5,651 bases of DNA from Fibrobacteres bacterium CG2_30_45_31 (GTDB lineage Bacteria > Fibrobacterota > Fibrobacteria > Fibrobacterales > Fibrobacteraceae): assembly GCA_001873075.1 (NCBI GenBank), contig MNYL01000051.1:1-5651 (forward strand), written 5' to 3'. Below, piece after piece: positions 1 to 5,651 of this stretch. Position 1 is the stretch's first letter. Every line of letters starts with the position of its first letter. The notes under the pieces are model-generated. The model was not told the origin of the DNA. It did no database searches and worked only from the letters and a program-made list of their open reading frames with translations. The position numbers and the translations under genes were made by a program.

Positions 1-1495
1 ACTCGATGACGTTACCAAAGTATTGCATAAAACTCAAAACGCCAACGGCGAGGAAGCCGACTGCGTAAAGAGCAAGGAACGGCCCAATGATTAATTTTTG
101 GGCCCCAATGTATTCCAAGAGACCAAAGATACAGTAGCAACCAACGATGAGTTCAAGAGTGGCAATGACTGGGAACTTTTGAGCGTAATGAGTGAGGGAC
201 TTGGCACCTTTTTTAGGTGTGCGAACAAAAGAACCTTTATGACCCATAACAGCGGAAAAAACAGCTCGCGAGTTGCTGACTGCAATGCCGACACCCAATG
301 CCATTAATATAGGCATTGAAAGCAAACGCACTTTCCAACCTGTGTATCCGGAACAACGTTGAGCGACAAAGTAAAGTGTAGAAGGGGCAATAGCAGCGAG
401 GAAAATAAAACCAAAACCAATGGCGAACAGCCAACTAGGAATGCCGCGCACAGGTTCAAACCAAGCGAGGAGAGGAAAAGCACAAAGAGCTGTGAAAAGC
501 ATGCAAGGATGAATGGAGTAGTGGGTCGTATGCATAAATGCGCCCAACTTGACACGGAAAGGAATATTTGCTTTGAATACCTTAGGAAGAATCTTCATGG
601 CCGTTTGAATAGAACCCTTAGCCCAGCGATATTGCTGCGCTTTGAATGCATTAATATCATTCGGGAGTTCCGCAGGGACGATGACATCAAAAACAAATTT
701 CATCCGCCAACCAGCGAGTTGACTGCGATAGGAAAGATCCATATCTTCCGTAAGCGTATCGCCTTCCCAACCACCAGCATCAATAATTGCTTGCTTGCGC
801 CAAACACCTGCTGTACCGTTAAAGTTCATGAACAAGTCACCCCAGCTACGTGCGGACTGTTCTACAACAAAGTGACCATCAATACCAATGGACTGAGCGA
901 GAGTAAGACCCGATTCGGTGCGGTTTAAGTGACCCCAACGGCCTTGAATCAAGCCAACTTGAGAATCCAGAACCATATAGGGAACTGTCTTGAGGAGGAA
1001 GTCTTTTTCTGGAACAAAGTCGGCATCAAAAATGGCTAAGTATTCACCCTTCGCGATTTCCATTCCATCTTTAAGAGCGCCAGCCTTGTAATCTTTGCGA
1101 TTGGTGCGATGAATGAGAACGATGTCAAAACCTCTAGCCTGCATTTCTGCAACTTTACGTGTCGTTACTTCATAGCACTCATCAGTAGAGTCATCCAAAA
1201 CCTGAATTTCGTGTTTGTCTTTTGGGTAGTCAATGGCACAAACGGCTTCGATAAGACGCTCTACGCAGTTGGCTTCGTTGTAGACAGGCAGCTGAGTTGT
1301 CACCATGGGAAGATCATCCATAGTGTGTTCGCGATAGAACTGAAGAAGATCCTTTCGATCCTTAAGTCGAACTCGGCGGCTGTTTTTCAAAAACAGATAA
1401 ATGCTGGCGTAGCAGTTAAAACCGTAGGCGACAAGTCCAATGCCTGCAATTACGTAGACAACGAACATGATATCGAGTAAAATTTGGTTGACCAT
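1..1495 (-). CDS. GT2 family membrane glycosyltransferase, CslA/CslC-like (partial, 3' end off window)
   Basis: Reading the minus strand from the ATG at 1495 gives 498 uninterrupted residues that run off the left edge without a stop. The GT2 catalytic signature is complete: PVYNE (70-74), DDSTD (101-105), the metal-binding DxD as FDAD (D157, D159), FNGTAGVW (225-232), TED with the catalytic-base Asp (249-251) and QQYRW (287-291), the Q-Q/R-x-R-W motif of processive synthases. One hydrophobic segment (about 6-36) precedes the cytosolic catalytic domain. About five follow it (roughly 317-345, 354-378, 390-410, 442-464, 468-490). This is the layout of inner-membrane polysaccharide synthases that polymerise from a nucleotide sugar and may export the chain. 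The spacing and wording around DDSTD, YKAGALK and TEDMDL resemble the CslA/CslC (glucomannan/xyloglucan backbone) branch more than BcsA, and no PilZ domain is visible. Sugar specificity cannot be read from sequence. No clear Shine-Dalgarno precedes the ATG; Met10 (ATG ending at 1468) is a less likely alternative start. Confidence 0.93.
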   Translation of the reverse strand, partial: MVNQILLDIMFVVYVIAGIGLVAYGFNCYASIYLFLKNSRRVRLKDRKDLLQFYREHTMDDLPMVTTQLPVYNEANCVERLIEAVCAIDYPKDKHEIQVLDDSTDECYEVTTRKVAEMQARGFDIVLIHRTNRKDYKAGALKDGMEIAKGEYLAIFDADFVPEKDFLLKTVPYMVLDSQVGLIQGRWGHLNRTESGLTLAQSIGIDGHFVVEQSARSWGDLFMNFNGTAGVWRKQAIIDAGGWEGDTLTEDMDLSYRSQLAGWRMKFVFDVIVPAELPNDINAFKAQQYRWAKGSIQTAMKILPKVFKANIPFRVKLGAFMHTTHYSIHPCMLFTALCAFPLLAWFEPVRGIPSWLFAIGFGFIFLAAIAPSTLYFVAQRCSGYTGWKVRLLSMPILMALGVGIAVSNSRAVFSAVMGHKGSFVRTPKKGAKSLTHYAQKFPVIATLELIVGCYCIFGLLEYIGAQKLIIGPFLALYAVGFLAVGVLSFMQYFGNVIE

Positions 1496-1580
1496 CGTGA
1501 AAAAAGCCTTTGCATTATTGTATGCTTGGCGCCAAATATAGAAAGGGCTTTTCAACTTTGCTACATTGATTTTACATTTT
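1496..1580. promoter_or_regulatory. Divergent intergenic region with nested inverted repeats
   Basis: These 85 bases separate two divergently transcribed genes, so both promoters should lie here or just inside the genes. A perfect 10-base palindrome, TTGGCGCCAA, sits at 1527-1536. It lies within a wider inverted repeat, AAAAGCC at 1503-1509 against GGCTTTT at 1547-1553, whose centre is about 3 bases away from that of the palindrome. The region is otherwise AT-rich. I could not identify a convincing -35/-10 pair on either strand: a TACAAT on the minus strand lacks a good -35. A regulatory role is inferred from position and symmetry only. Confidence 0.35.
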
Positions 1581-2132
1581 ATGCGTAAAAATTATTCGTC
1601 AAAAACCCCCTTGCAAAAATGGCTTGCTGTGAATAGCGCGTCTCCAAATCTCGGAGAGGCGTTACGGACACTTTTAGGGCACGCTTGGGTAGGGATTTTT
1701 CGTCGCGCATTACCAAAAAATCCTCCGTTTTCCGCTGAAAAAGCCATTTCTATGGCTATGCAGCTTCCTAAGGAGGTGTTGCCAGAGGGCTTTTCTGATT
1801 GGGTTTCTGAACCGCATCTTTATGCAGAGGCTATTGTTTCTTTTTGTGAAAATTCAGAATTTGTGAATGTTTCTTCTTTTTTACTATCCTCAGCAGTTGA
1901 AAAAAATTCTTTGAATCTACGGGGGGTGCGTTGTCCATTGAATGCAATGCGAGCAAAAGTGGTTTTGCAAGGACTTTCACCTGATGAGGAGCTGGAAATA
2001 CTCTTAGACGATGGGGCTCCTATTGAAAATGTGCCCCAGGCGCTTGTTGCAGAAGGGCATTCGGTCTTGTTACGCGAAAAAAAAGGTGATTATTGGCTTT
2101 TGCGAGTACGCAAACGAGTGAATACAAAGTAG
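1581..2132 (+). CDS. TusA-like sulfur-carrier domain protein with unrecognised N-terminal region
   Basis: A protein of 183 residues. The C-terminal part (about 110-180) is a TusA/SirA/YedF-type domain: LNLRGVRCP with the active-site Cys at 118, then a variable helix, ILLDDGAPIENVP (140-152) and a final strand ending in RVRKR. In this family the cysteine carries a persulfide and passes sulfur to a partner. The usual CPxP motif is CPLN here, so the second proline is Asn121. The LDDG-IxNVP wording recalls TusA-like domains associated with sulfite/nitrite-reductase-type proteins more than classical tRNA-thiolation TusA. Residues 1-105 match no family I recognise; they hold LPKEVLPEGFSDWV (62-75) and HLYAEAIVSFC (79-89), look helical and soluble, and carry no signal peptide. 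Classical TusA is about 80 residues, so this one is more than double the size. The ATG at 1581 is preferred over an in-frame TTG at 1566; neither has a good Shine-Dalgarno. It is the first gene of a three-gene unit, 9 bases before the next. Confidence 0.85.
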   Translation: MRKNYSSKTPLQKWLAVNSASPNLGEALRTLLGHAWVGIFRRALPKNPPFSAEKAISMAMQLPKEVLPEGFSDWVSEPHLYAEAIVSFCENSEFVNVSSFLLSSAVEKNSLNLRGVRCPLNAMRAKVVLQGLSPDEELEILLDDGAPIENVPQALVAEGHSVLLREKKGDYWLLRVRKRVNTK

Positions 2133-2141
2133 ATTAGGTGC

Positions 2142-2726
2142 ATGAAAAATAGGATTCTTATTATAGGAGATGAACTTTTTGGACAGGAAGGCCAAGCGGC
2201 TACCCTGTTTTCTGAGTTGCTTCTCTCTGAAAATCCTACGAGGCCCATTCAGTTTGCCATTTATGCTCCTGTAAAACTAACCTTATCGGCGCTGCTTTCA
2301 CGGGCTCCTGCGGATATTTTGGGTAAAAAGGCGGGACGTATTTTGCTTGGAGTCGGCTTACATGAGCTGAAGACACAGATGAATGCAGAAAAAGCTTTTG
2401 AGGCATACCACGCTTTGATTCAGGAGATCCTTTCAAAAACAACATCAGTCCTTTATTTAGTGACAATTCCTCAAGAATCATTGCCGGAATGGGCTTCCGA
2501 AGTGAAGGCTTTAAATGCGAAGTTGGCCGCTTTAGATGATAATGATCGAATTCATTTGCTTGATTTTGCGACTTGTGTTGCAAAGTACAATGAATTGCAG
2601 TTGGAAAGGGGCAAATTTGCCCGTAGTCTTTATGATGAGTCAGACCAGTCAACATCCCTTTGTCATATGTTGCTAGGTCTTTTCATTCAGAAGCAGATTT
2701 TTAACACTAATAAGGAGATCCCATGA
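2142..2726 (+). CDS. Hypothetical protein with degenerate SGNH/GDSL-hydrolase-like pattern
   Basis: A protein of 194 residues without a signal peptide or membrane segment. The N-terminus ILIIGDELFGQEG (5-17) has the shape of SGNH block I (GDSLT-G), but the nucleophile Ser is replaced by Glu11. The stretch RILLGVGLHELKT (66-78) sits where block III (GxND) is expected, but lacks the Asn. After a helix (AFEAYHALIQEIL, 85-97) come a strand (SVLYLVTIPQ, 102-111), VKALNAKLAAL (121-131) and IHLLDF (137-142), again following the order of an SGNH alpha/beta fold. The C-terminal D-x-x-H is not intact; D168 and H175 lie nearby with wrong spacing. If the assignment is right, this is a catalytically dead member with a binding or structural role. 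This is inference from pattern; it could be another Rossmann-like fold. The start at 2142 has a weak AGG at 2136-2138, only 3 bases before the ATG. The stop overlaps the start of the next gene by 4 bases. Confidence 0.8.
   Translation: MKNRILIIGDELFGQEGQAATLFSELLLSENPTRPIQFAIYAPVKLTLSALLSRAPADILGKKAGRILLGVGLHELKTQMNAEKAFEAYHALIQEILSKTTSVLYLVTIPQESLPEWASEVKALNAKLAALDDNDRIHLLDFATCVAKYNELQLERGKFARSLYDESDQSTSLCHMLLGLFIQKQIFNTNKEIP
2712..2717 (+). promoter_or_regulatory. Strong ribosome binding site for the zinc-ribbon gene
   Basis: AAGGAG lies 5 bases before the ATG at 2723, inside the last codons of the upstream gene. It is the best Shine-Dalgarno in the window and fixes the start of the small gene. 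With the ATGA stop/start overlap it suggests translational coupling with independently strong initiation. Confidence 0.8.
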
Positions 2727-3055
2727 ACGATTTTGATCGATTTTCAGCTAAAAATGCAGCTATGGGCCGTGCTTGGGAAATGACGGGCGATAAGAAAAAA
2801 GAAGAAAAGAAGGAATACAAGCCTGCGGAACCTAAGATGGGTATTTGTGATGTTTGCAAACAAGAGGCACTCGTGCGCCCTCATCGTTCTAGGCAAACGG
2901 ATCGCACTGATGGGGCCGCAAGTTTTGGTTCTGTCGTCAAGAACTATTGTGAGAAGTGCTTTCCGAAAAGCAAAAAAGACCAGAATACACCGCCACCTCC
3001 TTCCGCTAAACAAGTGAAAAACTTGTTGAAGGGAGCCAAAAAAGGTTTATTCTAG
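2723..3055 (+). CDS. Small four-cysteine zinc-ribbon protein, function unknown
   Basis: A basic cytosolic protein of 110 residues. The N-terminus (1-22) looks amphipathic and is followed by a Lys/Glu-rich charged linker (24-38). Two Cys-x-x-Cys knuckles, CDVC (42-45) and CEKC (76-79), are 30 residues apart and would form a treble-clef or zinc-ribbon metal site. Between them is an Arg/His-rich, Ser/Gly-containing loop (52-72). The C-terminus has a four-proline run (90-93) and ends in a Lys-rich helix-like tail (95-110). Zinc ribbons of this kind often bind nucleic acid or other proteins, and the basic composition fits that, but no specific family is recognised. The gene overlaps the stop of the SGNH-like gene by 4 bases and is preceded by a strong Shine-Dalgarno. 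It is the last gene of the unit, with a hairpin terminator 55 bases downstream. Confidence 0.85.
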   Translation: MNDFDRFSAKNAAMGRAWEMTGDKKKEEKKEYKPAEPKMGICDVCKQEALVRPHRSRQTDRTDGAASFGSVVKNYCEKCFPKSKKDQNTPPPPSAKQVKNLLKGAKKGLF

Positions 3056-3110
3056 AAACGGTTCTTTCGAATTAGATCGTAATTTATTTCCAATTTATTT
3101 GTTTAAAAAT

Positions 3111-3145
3111 CAAGCGTGCCCTTCACGGGGGCGCTTGTTCATTTT
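3111..3145 (+). terminator. Hairpin terminator of the three-gene unit
   Basis: Arms 3111-3121 and 3127-3137 pair over 11 positions with one G-G mismatch (3118/3130) and one G-T pair (3117/3131). The loop is 5 bases (TTCAC), followed by a T-rich run to 3145. It lies 55 bases after the zinc-ribbon stop and before the SulP start, which fits a Rho-independent terminator. The T-run is interrupted (TTCATTTT), so some read-through into the SulP gene is possible. Confidence 0.7.
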
Positions 3146-3169
3146 AAATTGGGGTCTCTTGTTACGAAT

Positions 3170-3173
3170 GGAG
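3170..3173 (+). promoter_or_regulatory. Ribosome binding site deciding the SulP start
   Basis: GGAG lies 5 bases before the ATG at 3179. The same frame stays open upstream to a GTG at 3116, but that codon lies inside the terminator hairpin stem and has no Shine-Dalgarno. The ATG at 3179 is therefore the better start. Confidence 0.7.
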
Positions 3174-3178
3174 TAATT

Positions 3179-5095
3179 ATGACGGCCCAAATTCGTTCCG
3201 CCTTGAAGAGTACATTATCAATATTAACCCCGGAGCTTGTAAAGTCGTTTCGTCGGGGATATACTAAAGCGGACTTTTCCAAAGACCTTATGTCGGGTGT
3301 TATTGTGGGGATACTCGCGCTCCCGTTGGCGATTGCTTTTGCAATTGCTTCTGGCGTGGGACCGGAAAGGGGTCTTTATACGGCAATCATTGCGGGCTTT
3401 TTGATTGCTTGCCTGGGGGGCAGCCGATTTCAGATTGGTGGCCCTACGGGTGCTTTCATTGTTATTGTTTTTGGTATTGTCCGTGAGTATGGTTATGATG
3501 GGTTGGCAACAGCGACTTTGATGGCGGGTGTTATGCTTGTCATTTTCGGTATCGCTAAGTTTGGTTCCATTATTAAGTTTGTTCCACTCCCTGTCACTGT
3601 GGGGTTTACTGCGGGCATTGCCGTTATTATCCTGTTGGGGCAGGTTCCCAATTTTTTCGGTCTTCAGTTTGCTTCGGGGATTAAAGAACCTGCAGATGCG
3701 ATTGGAAAAATTAAGTTGTATGCAACCTCTTTAGAGTCTATCAACGTTTATTCTGTAATCATTGGTATTGTGGCTCTTTTGATTTGTATCTATTGGCCCC
3801 GCGTTTCGAAAAAGGTTCCGGGCTCGTTGATTGCCATTCTCGTGACAACCGCTTTTGTGAAATTTTTAGGTTGGGATTCTCTCCATGAGGTGATGACTAT
3901 TGGCGCTAAGAATCATATTCCGAGCGGTTTTCCTGTTCCTGCAATGCCGAACATTAGCATCGAAATGATGCAAAAAGTGTTCCAGCCGGCGCTGACGATT
4001 GCTTTGTTGGGTGCTATTGAATCGCTTTTGAGTGCCGTGGTGGCAGATGGAATGACTGGCACTAAGCATCGTTCCAATACAGAATTGGTGGGTCAGGGGA
4101 TTGCTAATATTATTACCCCTATTTTTGGTGGGATTCCTGCGACAGGTGCAATTGCCCGTACCGCAACGAACATTCGTAATGGGGGCACCAGCCCTGTTTC
4201 TGGTGTGGTTCATGCCCTTGTGCTCCTCCTGATTATGCTCGTTTTTGGAAAGTATGCGGAAATGATTCCAATGGCAGCTTTGGCGGCTATTCTTTTTCAA
4301 GTTGCCTACAATATGTCTGGTTACCGTACCTTTATTAAATTATTCAAGGCACCGAAGAGTGATATTACTGTTCTTCTGATTACTTTCGCACTGACTGTTA
4401 TTATTGACTTGACTGTGGCTATTGAAGTGGGCGTGTTGCTCGCTGCTGTATTGTTTATTCGTCGTATGGCAGAAGTGGCAGAAGTGGGTACCGTTACGAG
4501 TGAGCTTCGTGAGGACGATGAAGAAGTGGCAGATCCGCATAACTTAGCCGCTCGCCAAGTGCCAAAAGGGGTGATTGTGTATGAAATTGCGGGTTCTCTT
4601 TTCTTTGGGGCCATTGATAAATTTAAGTGCATTCTGGAAGAAGTTTCGGGGAATCCGAAAGTGCTTATTCTGAGGATGCGACAGGTGCCTTCTATTGATG
4701 CGGCTGGTATCGAAATGATTGAGACCTTGTTGATCCGGAGTAAAAAGGATGGAACGATACTTTTGCTTTCGGGTGTGCATGCTCAACCGATTCTTGCTTT
4801 GACTCGTGCCGGTGTGATGAAGGAACTGGGGGAAGAGAATGTTCTCGGCAATATTGATGCGGCTTTGAACCGTTCTCGTGAAATTCTGGGTATTCCATTG
4901 GTGGAGACTCACGTTCCATTTGTGCCTTCGGTCGCTTGGGAGAAGAATATTGAAAAGCCTTGGATTCCTGAAAATGCAAATGGTATTGTAGCGGAGGAAT
5001 CCCCGGAAGTGATTGTGGAACGCGTCACCGAGATGAATATGCAGACGATTAAAGATGAAGTTAAAGATTGTGATGATAATGATGGTTCAAAATAG
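3179..5095 (+). CDS. SulP (SLC26-type) inorganic anion transporter with STAS domain
   Basis: A complete inner-membrane transporter of 638 residues, within the usual SulP size range. After a cytosolic N-terminus (1-35), the SulP core opens with DLMSGVIVGILALPLAIAFA (36-55), then GLYTAIIAGF (65-74), GGSRFQIGGPTGAF (80-93, substrate-site region of TM3) and many hydrophobic spans to about 428. The conserved stretch 281-342 (E281, H297, N300, EL 302-303, GQGIAN 305-310, FGGIPATGAIART) is a SulP hallmark. A short acidic linker (441-454) leads to a STAS domain (about 461-570) with S505-I-D507-A-A-G510, the loop corresponding to the phosphorylation/nucleotide region of anti-sigma antagonists. A 68-residue tail, acidic at its end, follows. 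Family members move sulfate, bicarbonate or dicarboxylates with Na+ or H+; the substrate here is not determined by sequence. No carbonic anhydrase is adjacent, whereas sulfur-related genes flank it, which mildly favours sulfate. It appears to be its own transcription unit, between two terminators. Confidence 0.95.
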   Translation: MTAQIRSALKSTLSILTPELVKSFRRGYTKADFSKDLMSGVIVGILALPLAIAFAIASGVGPERGLYTAIIAGFLIACLGGSRFQIGGPTGAFIVIVFGIVREYGYDGLATATLMAGVMLVIFGIAKFGSIIKFVPLPVTVGFTAGIAVIILLGQVPNFFGLQFASGIKEPADAIGKIKLYATSLESINVYSVIIGIVALLICIYWPRVSKKVPGSLIAILVTTAFVKFLGWDSLHEVMTIGAKNHIPSGFPVPAMPNISIEMMQKVFQPALTIALLGAIESLLSAVVADGMTGTKHRSNTELVGQGIANIITPIFGGIPATGAIARTATNIRNGGTSPVSGVVHALVLLLIMLVFGKYAEMIPMAALAAILFQVAYNMSGYRTFIKLFKAPKSDITVLLITFALTVIIDLTVAIEVGVLLAAVLFIRRMAEVAEVGTVTSELREDDEEVADPHNLAARQVPKGVIVYEIAGSLFFGAIDKFKCILEEVSGNPKVLILRMRQVPSIDAAGIEMIETLLIRSKKDGTILLLSGVHAQPILALTRAGVMKELGEENVLGNIDAALNRSREILGIPLVETHVPFVPSVAWEKNIEKPWIPENANGIVAEESPEVIVERVTEMNMQTIKDEVKDCDDNDGSK

Positions 5096-5121
5096 ATTTG
5101 AAACTCGGTTTAAATGAATAA

Positions 5122-5147
5122 AAAAGCGGCCTTCGTGGGTCGCTTTT
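5122..5147. terminator. Bidirectional hairpin terminator between convergent genes
   Basis: Arms 5122-5131 and 5138-5147 form 10 pairs (one G-T at 5129/5140) around a 6-base loop. Four T end the plus-strand side. On the minus strand the stem is followed by a longer T-rich run (complement of 5111-5125). It lies 27 bases after the SulP stop and 78 bases from the SufD stop, so it can serve both genes and may be stronger for the minus-strand one. The rest of 5096-5224 holds no gene that I can see. Confidence 0.8.
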
Positions 5148-5224
5148 AAAATTTGAAAACGGGGTGATGCACGCCATAGTCCCTTTTTCTCGTGACTACT
5201 TTCGCCTGTGGTGATGGTTACAAA

Positions 5225-5651
5225 TTAATTTTTAGAGAGAGCGTTGAGTGATTCTTGAAGAATTTTTTGCAGGCGTTCTCTTCCTGTGGCACTAGGATGA
5301 GCGAGTAGTACTTCTTCCGCAAAGGCACGCATGAGAATCCGATGAGCATCTGGGGCCGAAATGCCACGCGATTGCAAATAGTAGAGTGATTCCTGGTCGA
5401 GAGTTCCGCAGGTATTGCCGTGAGTACATTCCACGTCATCGTGATAAATTTTGAGCACGGGTTTCACGGATATTTTAGCGTCTTCACTGATAAGAATTGT
5501 GTTGACGAGTTGAGAGGATAATGTCCCTGTGCAGAGTTCACCCACAATGACTGCACCATCGTAACTGGCGTAGGCACTACCCCCTAAAAGATTTCTCACA
5601 AATTGCGAACTGGTGCAATGGGGCGCTTTGTGCTCAATACGCAAATGAACA
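5225..5651 (-). CDS. sufD: SufD-like Fe-S cluster assembly protein, C-terminal part (5' end off window)
   Basis: The last 141 residues are visible, read from the right edge to the TAA at 5225-5227. SufD pairs with SufB and the ATPase SufC in the cytosolic SUF scaffold that builds Fe-S clusters. The fragment shows the end of the beta-helix (RIEHKAPHCTS, 4-14 of the visible part) and the family signature KPVLKIYHDDVECTHGNTCG (63-82). Then come LDQESLYYLQSRGIS (84-98) and a helical C-terminus. The DDVxCxHG wording, with Cys75 and His77, points to SufD rather than SufB; the His matches a position important at the SufB-SufD interface in the E. coli complex. A Cys (81) replaces the usual Val/Ile in the HGATVG-type motif. 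About two thirds of the protein is missing. The terminator just downstream shows this is the last gene of its operon; other suf genes are expected beyond the right edge. Confidence 0.9.
   Translation of the reverse strand, partial: VHLRIEHKAPHCTSSQFVRNLLGGSAYASYDGAVIVGELCTGTLSSQLVNTILISEDAKISVKPVLKIYHDDVECTHGNTCGTLDQESLYYLQSRGISAPDAHRILMRAFAEEVLLAHPSATGRERLQKILQESLNALSKN

Noticed and set aside
359..928. Open frame of 189 codons on the plus strand
   Set aside because: It lies wholly antisense to the glycosyltransferase, whose minus-strand frame carries all the family motifs. The plus-strand translation is low-complexity and unlike any family.
1109..1480. Open frame of 123 codons on the plus strand
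   Set aside because: Antisense to the N-terminal part of the same glycosyltransferase; no recognisable motif and no independent start signal.
1501..1553. Inverted repeat in the divergent gap read as a terminator
   Set aside because: The arms are 37 bases apart and both flanking genes start, rather than end, here; a regulatory site is more plausible.
1566..1580. TTG start extending the TusA-fusion by five residues
   Set aside because: The ATG at 1581 is the more usual codon and neither has a Shine-Dalgarno; the extension adds nothing recognisable.
2236..2655. Open frame of 139 codons on the minus strand
   Set aside because: Antisense to the SGNH-like gene, which is tightly packed in a plus-strand unit; no ribosome binding site or motif.
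3116..3178. Upstream GTG start extending the SulP protein by 21 residues
   Set aside because: The GTG is inside a terminator stem without a Shine-Dalgarno, and the added residues are not SulP-like; the ATG at 3179 has a GGAG at good spacing.
3866..4300. Open frame of 144 codons on the minus strand
   Set aside because: Antisense to the conserved SulP core; the translation looks like a reverse-complement shadow.

Overview
This 5.65 kb window is ordinary, densely coded bacterial DNA of moderate GC. It has short intergenic gaps, Shine-Dalgarno sites, a 4-base stop/start overlap and hairpin terminators. The gene set (a cellulose-synthase-like membrane glycosyltransferase, a SulP transporter, SUF iron-sulfur assembly) would fit a Gram-negative anaerobe, possibly of the Fibrobacterota or a related group. 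That taxonomic guess rests on general impression and is weak.

Layout. (1) Positions 1-1495, minus strand: most of a processive-type GT2 glycosyltransferase resembling the CslA/CslC mannan/glucan synthase group. It runs off the left edge. (2) Positions 1496-1580: a short divergent intergenic region with nested inverted repeats. (3) Positions 1581-3055, plus strand: a compact three-gene unit. It encodes a TusA-like sulfur-carrier domain fused to an unrecognised N-terminal region, a protein with a degenerate SGNH/GDSL-hydrolase-like pattern, and a small four-cysteine zinc-ribbon protein. A hairpin at 3111-3145 probably ends this unit. (4) Positions 3179-5095, plus strand: a complete SulP-family anion transporter with a C-terminal STAS domain. 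(5) Positions 5122-5147: a hairpin terminator between two convergent genes. (6) Positions 5225-5651, minus strand: the C-terminal third of a SufD-like Fe-S scaffold protein, running off the right edge.

Three of the neighbouring transcription units touch sulfur or inorganic anions (TusA-like carrier, SulP permease, SUF assembly). This is suggestive but not proof of a shared pathway: the units are separated by terminators, SulP substrates vary, and the SUF gene is on the opposite strand. The part most worth following is the three-gene TusA-fusion / pseudo-SGNH / zinc-ribbon unit, whose combined role I do not recognise. No RNA genes, mobile elements or CRISPR arrays were seen.
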